Assembly (NCBI RefSeq): GCF_020907985.1
Contig: NZ_JAJJPA010000004.1
Span: 186,001 to 250,000 of the forward strand
DNA from: Kitasatospora humi
GTDB lineage: Bacteria; Actinomycetota; Actinomycetes; Streptomycetales; Streptomycetaceae
Direction of reading: 5' to 3'
DNA: 64,000 nt
Both the position numbers and the translations under genes were made by a program. Below, piece by piece: positions 42,771 through 52,231 of the stretch; position 1 is the stretch's first letter; the number at the start of each line of letters is the position of its first letter. The notes under the pieces are model-generated. The model made no database searches. It was not told the DNA's origin and worked only from the letters and a program-made list of their open reading frames with translations.

Positions 42771-45506
42771 ATGCCCCGCTCGCGACGCTCCAAGAAGTTT
42801 CGGCGCGCCCGACTGCTAGTGCTATTGCTCGTCGTGCTGCTGGTGGCCGGTGCGTCGGCCGGCGGATGGTACGCGGTGAACACCGTGCGCGCCTCTTTCC
42901 CGCAGGTCAGCGGCACGGTCCAGGTGCCGGGCCTGAGCAGCTCGGTGCAGGTCAAGCGGGACGCCCAGGGGATCCCGCAGATCTACGCCGACACGCCCGA
43001 GGACCTGTTCAAGGCCCAGGGCTACGTCCAGGCGCAGGACCGGTTCTGGGAGATGGACGTGCGCCGGCACATCACGGCCGGCCGGCTGTCGGAGATGTTC
43101 GGCTCCAGCCAGGTCGACAACGACGCGTTCATCCGCACCATGGGCTGGCGCGAGGTGGCGCAGAAGGAGTACGACACCGTCCTCAGCCCGGACACCAAGA
43201 AGGACCTGCAGGCCTACTCGGACGGTGTGAACGCCTGGCTCTCCAAGCACCCCGGCGGGGCCGCCGCCTCGCTGGAGTACACCCTCCTCGGCACCGTCAA
43301 CAGCGGTTACAAGCCGGAGCAGTGGACGCCGGTGGACTCGGTCGCCTGGCTGAAGGCGATGGCCTGGAACCTCTCCGGCAACGTGCAGGACGAGATCGAC
43401 CGCTCGCTGCTGAGCCAGACCTTCACCCAGGACCAGATCAACCAGCTCTACCCGGACTACCCCTACGACCGGAACCCCACCATCACCCAGGGCGGCACGG
43501 TCGGCGCGGACGGCACCTACAAGCCCGCGGGGTCCACCGGCACCACCGGCGCGGTCCAGCAGGGCTCCGCGGTGACCAAGGGCCTGCAGGACGTCTCCGG
43601 CAAGATGGGCAAGCTGCCGCAGCTGCTCGGCCCGCAGGGGCAGGGCATCGGCTCCAACTCCTGGGTGGTCTCCGGCAGCCACACGGTCAGCGGCAAGCCG
43701 CTGCTGGCCAACGATCCGCACCTGGGTCCCGGTCTGCCGAACGTCTGGTACCAGATGGGCCTGCACTGCCGGACCGTCAGCCCGAGCTGCCAGTACGACA
43801 CCACCGGCTTCACCTTCGCCGGCATGCCGGGCGTGGTGATCGGCCACAACCAGTCGATCAGCTGGGGCTTCACCAACATGGGCGCCGACGTGGCCGACCT
43901 CTACCTGGAGAAGATCACCGGTCCCGACACCTACCTGAAGGACAACCAGGACCAGAAGTTCGCCACCCACCAGGAGACCATCAAGGTGGCCAACGGGGCG
44001 GACCGCACCATCACGGTGCGCGCCACCACCAACGGACTCGGCAACCAGTGCCCGCTGATCTCCGATCAGAGCACCGAGGACCAGAACGTCGGCACCTACG
44101 CGCCGGTCGGCAACTCGGCACCCGACCGCGGCACCTCCGGCTACGGCGTGGCGCTGTGCTGGACCGCGCTCAATCCGGGCAGGACCATGGACGCGGTCTT
44201 CGAGATGGACCGGGCCACCGACTTCACCGCGTTCCGCGCGGCGGCCAAGGACTTCGCCGTCCCCGCGCAGAACCTGATCTACGCCGACACCCAGAACCAC
44301 ATCGGCTACCAGGCGCCGGGCGTCATCCCGGTCCGCGGCAAGGGCGACGGCCGCTACCCGGCCCCGGGCTGGGACTCCGGCTACGACTGGAAGGGCTACC
44401 TGGACTTCAAGTCCCTGCCCTGGGTGGAGGACCCGCCGTCCGGCTACATCGTCACCGCCAACCAGCCGGTGGCCGACCAGAGCTACAAGCCGCTGATCAC
44501 CAACGACTGGGAGTACGGCACCCGGGCCAAGGAGATCGACGACCAGATCAAGGCCCGACTGGCCAACGGCGGCAAGATCTCGCCGGACGACATGCAGTCG
44601 ATCCAGCTGGACAACGCCAGCGTGATGGCCAAGACCCTGGTGCCGCTGCTGCTCAAGGAGCAGGTCACCGACCCGTACGTGCGCCAGGCCCAGGACCTGC
44701 TCAAGGACTGGAACTACAACCAGGACGCCGACTCGGCCGCCGCCGCCTACTACAACGGCGTCTGGCGCCAGCTGCTCACCCTGGCCTTCGGGCAGAAGTT
44801 CCCGGCCTCGGTGCGCGCCCAGGGCGACTGCCTGCTGGTCGCGCAGAAGGTGGACGCCAATCAGCCGGCCGGCTCGGTCGGCGGTGAGACGAAGATCGTC
44901 ACCCAGTGCGGCACCCGCAAGCCCAGCCAGGCTCAGCCGGACGGCGGCGACCGCTGGATGGAGGTCGTCCGGCAGCAGCTGGCCGACCCGAACAGCTCGT
45001 GGTGGGACTACGTCGACTCCAACCACGTGCAGCAGCACGGCCTGGACAACCTGCTGAAGGAGGCGATGAAGGACGCCCGCCAGGACCTCACCGCCCACCT
45101 CGGCAAGGACATCTCCACCTGGAGCTGGGGCCGGCTGCACGAGCTGAGCCTCAACGAGCAGACCCTCGGCGTCGACAACTCCTCGATCGCCTCGGGGCTG
45201 ATCCACCGGCTGCTCAACCGCGGCCCGTTCCAGCTGTCCGGCGGCTCGGCGGCGGTCGACGCCACCGGCTGGACCGCCGCGGCCGGCTACGACGTGGACT
45301 GGGTCCCGTCGATGCGGATGGTGGTCGACCTGAACGACTTCAACGCCTCCCGTTGGATCAACGTGGGCGGTGAGTCCGGGCACGCCTTCGACGACAACTA
45401 CGACGACCAGACCGGCCTGTGGGCCCAGGGCAAGATGCTGACCTGGGCGTACTCCAGCCAGGCAGTGGACCAGGCGACCAGGAACACGCTGACCCTGCAG
45501 CCCTGA
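42771..45506 (+). CDS. Penicillin acylase family protein (Ntn hydrolase)
   Basis: A 911-residue precursor. A signal anchor (LLVLLLVVLLVAGASAGGWYAV) leads to the alpha chain (YVQAQDRFWEMDVRRHITAG), then the autoprocessing site G-S295-N-S-W, where Ser295 becomes the beta-chain N-terminal nucleophile. The beta chain has PLLANDPHLGPGLPNVWYQ and NQSISWGFTNMGADVADLY, as in the family. Members deacylate penicillins, N-acyl-homoserine lactones or other amides. The end lacks a membrane anchor. It is the first gene of the conserved block up to SepX. Confidence 0.9.
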   Translation: MPRSRRSKKFRRARLLVLLLVVLLVAGASAGGWYAVNTVRASFPQVSGTVQVPGLSSSVQVKRDAQGIPQIYADTPEDLFKAQGYVQAQDRFWEMDVRRHITAGRLSEMFGSSQVDNDAFIRTMGWREVAQKEYDTVLSPDTKKDLQAYSDGVNAWLSKHPGGAAASLEYTLLGTVNSGYKPEQWTPVDSVAWLKAMAWNLSGNVQDEIDRSLLSQTFTQDQINQLYPDYPYDRNPTITQGGTVGADGTYKPAGSTGTTGAVQQGSAVTKGLQDVSGKMGKLPQLLGPQGQGIGSNSWVVSGSHTVSGKPLLANDPHLGPGLPNVWYQMGLHCRTVSPSCQYDTTGFTFAGMPGVVIGHNQSISWGFTNMGADVADLYLEKITGPDTYLKDNQDQKFATHQETIKVANGADRTITVRATTNGLGNQCPLISDQSTEDQNVGTYAPVGNSAPDRGTSGYGVALCWTALNPGRTMDAVFEMDRATDFTAFRAAAKDFAVPAQNLIYADTQNHIGYQAPGVIPVRGKGDGRYPAPGWDSGYDWKGYLDFKSLPWVEDPPSGYIVTANQPVADQSYKPLITNDWEYGTRAKEIDDQIKARLANGGKISPDDMQSIQLDNASVMAKTLVPLLLKEQVTDPYVRQAQDLLKDWNYNQDADSAAAAYYNGVWRQLLTLAFGQKFPASVRAQGDCLLVAQKVDANQPAGSVGGETKIVTQCGTRKPSQAQPDGGDRWMEVVRQQLADPNSSWWDYVDSNHVQQHGLDNLLKEAMKDARQDLTAHLGKDISTWSWGRLHELSLNEQTLGVDNSSIASGLIHRLLNRGPFQLSGGSAAVDATGWTAAAGYDVDWVPSMRMVVDLNDFNASRWINVGGESGHAFDDNYDDQTGLWAQGKMLTWAYSSQAVDQATRNTLTLQP

Positions 45507-45519
45507 GCCACCCCGCCCG

Positions 45520-45565
45520 AGGCCCGCCCCGACTCCTGGAACCCAGGCTCCGTCAGGGCGGGCCT
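45520..45565 (+). terminator. Terminator after penicillin acylase
   Basis: AGGCCCGCCC (45520-45529) pairs with GGGCGGGCCT (45556-45565), with a 26-base loop that itself folds (CCTGGAACCCAGG). Between convergent genes. Confidence 0.75.
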
Positions 45566-45573
45566 TCGCGCGG

Positions 45574-46161
45574 TCAGAACCGGTGCACGCCGTCCGACGT
45601 CACCACCGCGTGCACGGGGTGGTCGTGCGGCTCCACGGGCACGCGCTCCAGCAGCTCCTCCGGGTAGAGCAGGGTGACCAGCAGCGGCGTGGCACCGGCG
45701 GCGGTCAGCCGGGCCAGCACCCGGTCGTAGGAGCCGCCACCGCGGCCCAGCCGCAGCCCGCGCCGGTCCACCGCCAGGCCCGGCAGCAGCACCACGTCGG
45801 CAGCGGTGACCGCGTCCGGGCCCAGCCGCTCGCCGGTCGGCTCCAGCAGGCCGCGCGCCGCCGGGGCGAGCCGGTCCGGGCCCTGGTAGGCGGCCCAGTC
45901 CAGGTCGTTGTCCGGCAGCAGCACCGGCAGCAGCACCCGGGTGCCGCGCCGGTGCAGCCGGTCGAGCAGCGGGCGGGTGCCGGGCTCCGCGCCCACCGAG
46001 ACGTAGGCGGCCACCACGGCGCCCGCCGGCAGCAGGGTCAGCGCCCGCTCGGCGATGGCCGCGGCCGCCGTCGACCGCCGTTCGGGGGACAGGGCGCGCC
46101 GGGCGGCGAGCAGCCGTGACCGCAGCGCGGCCTTGTCGTTGTACAAGAGATCGTCGGACAC
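45574..46161 (-). CDS. 5-formyltetrahydrofolate cyclo-ligase
   Basis: A 195-residue enzyme that converts 5-formyl-THF to 5,10-methenyl-THF using ATP. KAALRSRLLAARRAL opens the fold; LPGLAVDRRGLRLGRGGGSYDRVL is the diagnostic C-terminal ATP-binding motif. The start at 46161 lies 38 bases from the divergent GGDEF gene. It normally salvages folate and is often near moeA and galU in actinobacteria, as here. Confidence 0.9.
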   Translation of the reverse strand: MSDDLLYNDKAALRSRLLAARRALSPERRSTAAAAIAERALTLLPAGAVVAAYVSVGAEPGTRPLLDRLHRRGTRVLLPVLLPDNDLDWAAYQGPDRLAPAARGLLEPTGERLGPDAVTAADVVLLPGLAVDRRGLRLGRGGGSYDRVLARLTAAGATPLLVTLLYPEELLERVPVEPHDHPVHAVVTSDGVHRF

Positions 46162-46199
46162 GGCTCCGATCCTCCCCCAGCCCGCCCCCAGGGAGTCCC

Positions 46200-47027
46200 A
46201 TGTCCCTCCTGATGCCTGCCACAGCCCTGCTCAGCGTGGTGTCCGCCGGGACCGGCTGGGTGCTGTGGGCCCGCCTGCGCCGCCTGCGACAGGCCACCGC
46301 CGGCGAGGCGGCGGGGTTGCGCCGGCGGCTGGCCGAGCTCCAGGAGCGCTGCGACGAGCTGGCCCGGCTGGCGGCCCGCGACCCGGTCACCGGGGTGTGG
46401 AACCACCGCCACCTGCAGCAGACCCTGGAGCGCGAGGTGGAGCGCTGCGCCCGCCGCCGGAAGCCGGGGGAGCGGGGGCCGGAGCTGGCCGTGGTGCTGC
46501 TGGAGGTCGAGGGCTTCGACGCGGTCACCGCCGAGCACGGCCGGGGCCGGGCCCGGGCCGTGCTGCGCGACCTGGCCCAGCGGCTCACCGTCGAGGTGCG
46601 GCGCACCGATGTGCTCGGGCTGGTCGGCGGCACCGAGTTCCTGGTGGTGCTGCCGGACACCGGCGCGGCCGGGGCGGCCAAGGTGGCCGAGCGGCTCTGC
46701 TGGGCGGTCCGGCGGCACCGGCTGCTGGACTTCGCGGTCGACCCGGTGGACTCCCGGGAGCGGCCGCGGCCCACCGCCAACGGCCTGCTGGCCACCGCCG
46801 GCATCGCGGTGCTGCCGGACGACGGCGGTCACCCGGTGCCGCTGCTGCGGGCCGCCGACCGCGCCCTGGCCGCGGCCAAGCAGCAGGGGGGTGGACAACG
46901 GCGCGTATCCGGTTCAGGACGGCACGGTAGTGTGTCGGCCTGTGCCGCGCCGGGCCCCAGCGCCCGGTCCGGCCCTACCCGCAGTGTCGCGGCCGTGGTT
47001 GTCCCCGGCGAGGTTCGTCGTTCATAG
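46200..47027 (+). CDS. Degenerate GGDEF protein with intact I-site
   Basis: A 275-residue protein. A short N-terminal membrane segment (ALLSVVSAGTGWVLWARL) and a coiled coil (RRRLAELQERCDELARL) precede a GGDEF domain starting RDPVTGVWNHRHL. The active-site motif is G143-G-T-E-F147: the metal-binding Asp/Glu is Thr, so diguanylate cyclase activity is unlikely. The inhibitory site R134-R-T-D137 lies exactly five residues before it. It is inferred to bind c-di-GMP and act as a receptor. The C-terminus is low-complexity. RBS GGGAG. Confidence 0.8.
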   Translation: MSLLMPATALLSVVSAGTGWVLWARLRRLRQATAGEAAGLRRRLAELQERCDELARLAARDPVTGVWNHRHLQQTLEREVERCARRRKPGERGPELAVVLLEVEGFDAVTAEHGRGRARAVLRDLAQRLTVEVRRTDVLGLVGGTEFLVVLPDTGAAGAAKVAERLCWAVRRHRLLDFAVDPVDSRERPRPTANGLLATAGIAVLPDDGGHPVPLLRAADRALAAAKQQGGGQRRVSGSGRHGSVSACAAPGPSARSGPTRSVAAVVVPGEVRRS

Positions 47028-47082
47028 CCGACCGACCCCTCCGGCGGTCAGCTCGGCCCTCCGCCCTCAGTAAGGTCAACGC

Positions 47083-48000
47083 ATGACGACGAACTCCCGT
47101 ATGCCCGTCACCAAGGCGGTTGTGCCCGCTGCCGGCCTCGGAACCCGCTTCCTCCCGGCCACCAAGGCCACGCCCAAGGAGATGCTGCCGGTCGTCGACA
47201 AGCCCGCGATCCAGTACGTCGTCGAGGAGGCCGCCGCGGCCGGACTCTCCGACATACTCATGGTCACCGGCCGCAACAAGCGCGCCCTGGAGGACCACTT
47301 CGACCGGGCTTACGAGCTGGAGGAGCTGCTCGCCCGCAAGGGCGACGAGGACAAGCTGCGCCGGGTCCAGGAGTCCGTCTCGCTGGCCAACATGCACTAC
47401 GTCCGCCAGGGCGACCCCAAGGGCCTGGGCCACGCGGTGCTGGTGGCCGAGCAGCACGTGGCCGGCCAGCCCTTCGCGGTGCTGCTCGGTGACGACCTGA
47501 TCGACCCGCGCGACCCGCTGCTGGCCCGGATGATCGAGGTCCAGCAGGAGCTGGGCGGCTCGGTGGTGGCCCTGATGGAGGTCGACCCGAAGCAGATCCA
47601 CCTCTACGGCTGCGCCGCGGTCGAGGCCAACGGCCTCGGCGACGACGTCTTCCACGTCACCGACCTGGTGGAGAAGCCGGACCCGGCCGAGGCGCCCTCG
47701 AACTACGCCGTGATCGGCCGCTACGTGCTCGACCCCGCGGTCTTCGAGGTGCTGAAGAAGACCGAGCCGGGCCGCGGCGGTGAGATCCAGCTCACCGACG
47801 CGCTGCGCACCCTGGCTACGCTGAACGCCGAGGAGGGCGGTCAGGTGCACGGCGTGCTCTTCTCCGGCCGCCGCTACGACACCGGTGACCGAGCCGACTA
47901 CCTGCGCGCGATCGTCCGGCTGGCCTGCGAGCGCGAGGACCTCGGCCCGGAGTTCCGCGGCTGGCTGAAGCAGTTCGTGGGGAGCGAGATGCAGGCCTGA
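47083..48000 (+). CDS. galU: UTP-glucose-1-phosphate uridylyltransferase
   Basis: A 305-residue enzyme making UDP-glucose for trehalose, glycans and lipids. AAGLGTRFLPATKATPKEML is the nucleotide-binding signature, followed by VEEAAAAGLSDILMVTGRNK and LVEKPDPAEAPSNYAVIGRY. Full length and all core motifs are intact. Same strand as the moeA-moaC-mogA operon; the 52-base gap allows co-transcription. Confidence 0.95.
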   Translation: MTTNSRMPVTKAVVPAAGLGTRFLPATKATPKEMLPVVDKPAIQYVVEEAAAAGLSDILMVTGRNKRALEDHFDRAYELEELLARKGDEDKLRRVQESVSLANMHYVRQGDPKGLGHAVLVAEQHVAGQPFAVLLGDDLIDPRDPLLARMIEVQQELGGSVVALMEVDPKQIHLYGCAAVEANGLGDDVFHVTDLVEKPDPAEAPSNYAVIGRYVLDPAVFEVLKKTEPGRGGEIQLTDALRTLATLNAEEGGQVHGVLFSGRRYDTGDRADYLRAIVRLACEREDLGPEFRGWLKQFVGSEMQA

Positions 48001-48052
48001 GCGCCTGCCTCCAGCGAGTGCAGGCTCGGGCCTGCCGGAAGGCGGTAGCGGG

Positions 48053-49390
48053 ATGACGACCGATCAGCACGGCCACCACCAGGAGCGCCGGCAGCAGGCG
48101 GACGCCTGTGCCACCGAGGCCCCCGGCCGACGGTACTGGACGGTCGACGAGCACCTGGCGGACGTGCTGGCCGCGGTCACCCCGCTGCCCCCGATCGAGC
48201 TGCGGCTGCTGGACGCCCAGGGCTGCCGGCTGGCCGAGGACGTGCCGGCCGGCAGCGACCTGCCGCCGTTCGACAACAGCTCGATGGACGGATACGCGGT
48301 GCGCACCGCCGACACCGTCAACGCCACCGAGCGGTACCCCTCGGTGCTGACCGTGGTCGGCGAGGTGGCCGCCGGCGCCGGCCGGCTGCCCGCGGTCGGC
48401 CCCGGCCAAGCCGTGCGGATCATGACCGGCGCCCCGGTGCCGCCCGGCGCCGAGGCGGTGGTCCCGGTGGAGTGGACCGACGGCGGCACCGGCACCGGCG
48501 AGGCCGCCCGGGCCATGGCCCCGGCCCGCGCCGACGAGGAGGTGCGGATCCGTCAGGAGGTCCGCGGGGGCGCGCACATCCGCCGCCGGGGCAGCGACAT
48601 CGCGGCCGGCAGCACGGTGCTCCCGGCCGGCACCATGCTCGGCCCCACCCAGCTCGGCCTGCTGGCGGCGATCGGCCGCGGCAGCGTCAAGGCGCGGCCG
48701 CGCCCCCGGGTGGTGGTGCTCTCCACCGGCAGCGAGCTGGTGCCGCCCGGCGAGCCGGTCGGACCGGGTCAGATCTGGGACTCCAACAGCTTCACCCTGA
48801 CCGCCGCCGCCCAGCAGGCCGGCGCGATCGCCTACCGGGTCGGCGGGGTGCCGGACGACGCCGAGCGGCTGCGCGCGGTGCTGGACGAGCAGCTGGGCCG
48901 GGCCGATCTGATCATCACCTCGGGCGGGGTCAGCGTCGGCGCCCACGACGTGGTCAAGGAGACCCTCCAGGACCACGCGGGCATGGACTTCCGGACCCTG
49001 CGGATGCAGCCCGGCAAGCCGCAGGGCTTCGGCCGGCTCGGCGGCCCGGACGGCGTGCCGCTGCTGGCCCTGCCCGGCAACCCGGTGAGCGCCTACATCT
49101 CGTTCGAGCTGTTCGTGCGGCCGGTGATCCGCACCATGCTGGGCGCCGCGGACGTGCACCGGCCCCGGGTGCTGGCGGTCTGCACGGCCGCGCTGCGCTC
49201 CCCGGCCGGGCGGCGGCAGTTCCTGCGCGGCCGCTACCTGGCCGACCAGGGCGCGGTGGAGCCGGTCGGCGGCGCCTCCTCGCACCTGGTCGGGGCCCTG
49301 GCCCGAGCCGACTGCCTGATCGTGGTGCCGGAGCGGACCGAGGCGGTGGCGGCCGGTGACGTGGTCGACGTGGTGCTGCTGCGCGACTGA
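48053..49390 (+). CDS. moeA: Molybdopterin molybdenumtransferase MoeA
   Basis: A 445-residue enzyme that inserts molybdenum into adenylylated molybdopterin. DLPPFDNSSMDGYAVRTADT, RIMTGAPVPPGAEAVVPVEW, VVVLSTGSELVPPG and GQIWDSNSFTLTAAAQQAG are the MoeA domain landmarks in order. The N-terminal 30 residues are unconserved. It leads the moaC-mogA genes, so the final molybdenum cofactor steps are clustered here. Confidence 0.93.
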   Translation: MTTDQHGHHQERRQQADACATEAPGRRYWTVDEHLADVLAAVTPLPPIELRLLDAQGCRLAEDVPAGSDLPPFDNSSMDGYAVRTADTVNATERYPSVLTVVGEVAAGAGRLPAVGPGQAVRIMTGAPVPPGAEAVVPVEWTDGGTGTGEAARAMAPARADEEVRIRQEVRGGAHIRRRGSDIAAGSTVLPAGTMLGPTQLGLLAAIGRGSVKARPRPRVVVLSTGSELVPPGEPVGPGQIWDSNSFTLTAAAQQAGAIAYRVGGVPDDAERLRAVLDEQLGRADLIITSGGVSVGAHDVVKETLQDHAGMDFRTLRMQPGKPQGFGRLGGPDGVPLLALPGNPVSAYISFELFVRPVIRTMLGAADVHRPRVLAVCTAALRSPAGRRQFLRGRYLADQGAVEPVGGASSHLVGALARADCLIVVPERTEAVAAGDVVDVVLLRD

Positions 49391-49506
49391 ACGGCGCCGC
49401 CCGGCTGACGGCGCCTCAGCCCATCGAGTGGCGCCGAGCGCGGTGCGGTGGGCCGGGAGCGGTACGGTAGCGGCCGGAATTCGCCCCGTCCTGCTGGAGA
49501 ACTGAC

Positions 49507-50001
49507 GTGACCACACCCCCCGGCGACCGCCTGACGCATGTGGACGAGACCGGCGCCGCCCGGATGGTCGACGTCTCCGAGAAGGAGACCACGGTGCGCA
49601 CCGCGGTGGCGGCCGGCCGGGTGACCGTCTCGCCCCGGGTGGTCGAGCTCCTGCGCGGCGAGGGCCTGCCAAAGGGCGACGCGCTGGCCACCGCCCGGAT
49701 CGCCGGGATCATGGGTGCCAAGAAGACCCCCGAGTTGATCCCGCTCTGCCATCCGATCGCCATCTCCGGCGTCCAGGTCGACCTGGCGGTGACCGACGGG
49801 GCGGTGGAGATCACCGCGACGGTGCGCACCGCCGACCGCACCGGCGTGGAGATGGAGGCGCTGACCGCGGTGGCGGTGGCCGGACTGACCCTGGTCGACA
49901 TGGTCAAGGCGGTGGACAAGGCCGCCGCCGTCCAGGACGTCCGGGTGCTCAGCAAGTCCGGCGGCAAGAGCGGCGAGTGGGTCCGCGGCGGTGCCGCGTG
50001 A
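49507..50001 (+). CDS. moaC: Cyclic pyranopterin monophosphate synthase accessory protein MoaC
   Basis: A 164-residue enzyme working with MoaA to convert GTP to cyclic pyranopterin monophosphate. LTHVDETGAARMVDVSEKE, AGIMGAKKTPELIPLCHPI and VEMEALTAVAVAGLTLVDMV are the MoaC motifs with the conserved CHP. GTG 49507 follows CTGGAGAAC. Its stop overlaps the mogA GTG. Confidence 0.95.
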   Translation: MTTPPGDRLTHVDETGAARMVDVSEKETTVRTAVAAGRVTVSPRVVELLRGEGLPKGDALATARIAGIMGAKKTPELIPLCHPIAISGVQVDLAVTDGAVEITATVRTADRTGVEMEALTAVAVAGLTLVDMVKAVDKAAAVQDVRVLSKSGGKSGEWVRGGAA

Positions 50002-50501
50002 GAGCGCTGGCGATCACCGTGTCCAACCGCGCCGCGGCCGGGGTGTACCCGGACAGGGGCGGGCCGCTGCTGGTCGAGGGACTGCGCGCGATGGGCTTCG
50101 AGACGGACGGCCCGCAGCTGGTGCCGGACGGCGAACCGGTGCTGTCGGCGCTGCGGGCCGCGGTGGCGGCCGGCTACGACGTGGTGCTGACCACCGGCGG
50201 CACCGGGATCTCCCCGATGGACCTGACTCCGGAGATGACGGCACAGGTGATCGACCGTCAGGTGCCGGGCATCGCCGAGGCGATCCGGGCCCACGGCCGG
50301 GACAAGGTGCCGACCTCGGCGCTCTCCCGCGGCCTGGCCGGCCTGGCGGGCCGGACCGTGATCGTCAACCTACCCGGCTCCACCGGCGGGGTGAAGGACG
50401 GCCTGGCGGTGCTGGCTCCGCTGCTCCCGCACGCCGTGGACCAGCTGGCCGGCGGGGACCATCCGCGCCCGGCGGCCGGTGCCGAGGGGAGCACCAGCTG
50501 A
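49998..50501 (+). CDS. mogA: Molybdopterin adenylyltransferase (MogA/MoaB)
   Basis: A 167-residue single-domain protein. RALAITVSNRAAAGVYPD, VVLTTGGTGISPMDLTPE and RALAGLAGRTVIVNLPGS-like sequence are the MogA/MoaB landmarks. It adenylylates molybdopterin before MoeA inserts metal. GTGA overlap with the moaC stop. No alternative start is near. Confidence 0.92.
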   Translation: MRALAITVSNRAAAGVYPDRGGPLLVEGLRAMGFETDGPQLVPDGEPVLSALRAAVAAGYDVVLTTGGTGISPMDLTPEMTAQVIDRQVPGIAEAIRAHGRDKVPTSALSRGLAGLAGRTVIVNLPGSTGGVKDGLAVLAPLLPHAVDQLAGGDHPRPAAGAEGSTS

Positions 50502-50515
50502 GCGGCGGCTGGCCG

Positions 50516-51100
50516 GTGGAGCTGCGCGAGGGCGAGGTGGTGCTGCGACCGATCCGGCTGCGGGACCAGCGGGCCTGGCAGGAGGCGAGCCGGCGGAACC
50601 GGGACTGGCTGCGGCGCTGGGAGGCCACCGTGCCGCCCGCGCCGGCGGGGCGCGCCGTCGGACCGCGGCCGACCTACCGGCAGATGGTGCGCTACCTGCG
50701 CAGCGAGGCGGCGGCGGGCCGGATGCTGCCCTTCGTGCTGCTCTACCAGGGGCGTCTGGTCGGCCAGTTGACGGTGGGCGGGATCACCTGGGGTTCGATG
50801 TGCTCGGCCAACATCGGCTACTGGATCGACGAGGCGGTGGCCGGGCGGGGCATCATGCCGACCGCCGTGGCGATGGCCGTCGACCACTGCTTCCAGGGTT
50901 TGGGGCTGCACCGGATCGAGGTGTGCATCCGGCCGGAGAACCGGCCCAGCCGCCGGGTGGTGGAGAAACTCGGCTTCCGCTCCGAGGGGATGCGGCCGCG
51001 CTACCTGCACATCGACGGGGACTGGCGCGACCACCTGGTGTACGCGCTGACCGCGGAGGAGGTCCCCGAAGGACTGCTCCGGCGTTGGCGTTTGAGGTAA
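50516..51100 (+). CDS. GNAT-family acetyltransferase (RimJ-like)
   Basis: A 194-residue acetyltransferase. VVLRPIRLRDQRAWQEASRR, SANIGYWIDEAVAGRGIMPT and DHCFQGLGLHRIEVCIRPEN are the GNAT core with the acetyl-CoA loop. The likely substrate is a ribosomal or other protein N-terminus. I chose GTG 50516, 15 bases after the mogA stop; no good ribosome site is visible, and translation may be coupled. Conserved at the end of the mog operon. Confidence 0.85.
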   Translation: MELREGEVVLRPIRLRDQRAWQEASRRNRDWLRRWEATVPPAPAGRAVGPRPTYRQMVRYLRSEAAAGRMLPFVLLYQGRLVGQLTVGGITWGSMCSANIGYWIDEAVAGRGIMPTAVAMAVDHCFQGLGLHRIEVCIRPENRPSRRVVEKLGFRSEGMRPRYLHIDGDWRDHLVYALTAEEVPEGLLRRWRLR

Positions 51101-51253
51101 TTGAATAAGTGTTCGAAATTGATATCGATATGGCATCGGCACGCGGTCAAGCGGTCACAAATACCGGCAAAATAGTCAGAGAATCAGTTTGGCGGGACGA
51201 CACGCCGCGCCAAATTGCTGACGCCCTTACCCAACGCCCGTACGGTGTGAAAC

Positions 51254-52231
51254 GTGAGCAGTAGCGGCCTCATCTACGCGGTCATCGTAGGGGCCTGGGC
51301 TGCCTATCTGGTGCCCATGTGGCTCCGCAGGCAGGACGAGCTCAACGAATCGCGCCCGACAGAACGTTTCAGCACCGCCATTCGCCTGCTGGCCGGGCGC
51401 TCGGCGCTGGAGCGGCGGGCGTCCCGGGCCCTGGGCGAAGACGACCCCACCGACTCCGCCGCCGACGGTGCGTCCGACGGCGGTGCCACCGGCGTGCCCG
51501 GCGAGATCCCGGCGGCGCTGCCCGCCGCCGAACCGGTCCGCACCGGACGGCTCGACCGCCGGGCCCGGCTGCTGGCCCGCCGGCGCCGGATGGTCACCCT
51601 GCTCTTCGGTGCCTTCGCGCTCGGCACGGTGGTCGCGGCGGTGGCCGGCGTCGCGTTCCTCTGGGTGCCGGCGCTGCCCGCCGTACTGCTCACCCTCTAC
51701 ATCGGCCACCTGCGCCGCCTGGAGCGCCAGCGCTGCGAGGTCAAGCTCGACCGGGCGCGGGCGGCGGCGGCCGCCGCGGCCGTGCGCGAGCGCGAGCACG
51801 CCAGGGCCCGCGTCGCCGGGACGGCCCCGCTCGCGGTGGCCGAGGAGGCCACCGAGCCGATCGAGTCGGCCCGGGCGCTCGCCACGGCCCAGGCGCTCGC
51901 CTCGGCCGCGGCCGCCGCCGAGGCGGAGCGGCCCGAGTCGGCCGCCCGGCAGGACCTGGTGGAGACGACCGACCACGAGGAGTGGGTCGACGGGCTGCGT
52001 GAGCGGGCCGCCGCCGGGCCGGACTCCTGGGAGCCCGTCCCGGTGCCGCTGCCCACCTATGTGACCGCCCCCGTCGCCCCCCGGGTCAACCGCGGCCTGG
52101 ACCTCGCGGCCCCCGGCGCCTGGACGGCGTCGGCGGGCGCCCCCCGCCCCGCGGAAGCCCCCCGCACCCCGCTGTTCGACCAGTACCAGGACCCGGCCGC
52201 CCACACCCGCCCCCGCGCCGCCAACGAGTAG
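51254..52231 (+). CDS. sepX: Divisome membrane protein SepX (also annotated GlpR)
   Basis: A 325-residue protein. The opening SSGLIYAVIVGAWAAYLVPM with WLRRQDELNE is the SepX signature, a membrane segment at residues about 4-22; a second hydrophobic pair lies around residues 117-155. The C-terminal half is Ala/Glu-rich and disordered. SepX supports Z-ring stability during hyphal cross-wall and spore septum formation. GTG start; the 150-base upstream gap is AT-rich, with CGATATCGAT-like sequence, and should hold its promoter. Confidence 0.85.
   Translation: MSSSGLIYAVIVGAWAAYLVPMWLRRQDELNESRPTERFSTAIRLLAGRSALERRASRALGEDDPTDSAADGASDGGATGVPGEIPAALPAAEPVRTGRLDRRARLLARRRRMVTLLFGAFALGTVVAAVAGVAFLWVPALPAVLLTLYIGHLRRLERQRCEVKLDRARAAAAAAAVREREHARARVAGTAPLAVAEEATEPIESARALATAQALASAAAAAEAERPESAARQDLVETTDHEEWVDGLRERAAAGPDSWEPVPVPLPTYVTAPVAPRVNRGLDLAAPGAWTASAGAPRPAEAPRTPLFDQYQDPAAHTRPRAANE

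Noticed and set aside
42822..45383. A very long minus-strand frame opposite the penicillin acylase gene
   Set aside because: Composition follows the complement of the acylase codons; the plus strand has the Ntn hydrolase motifs.
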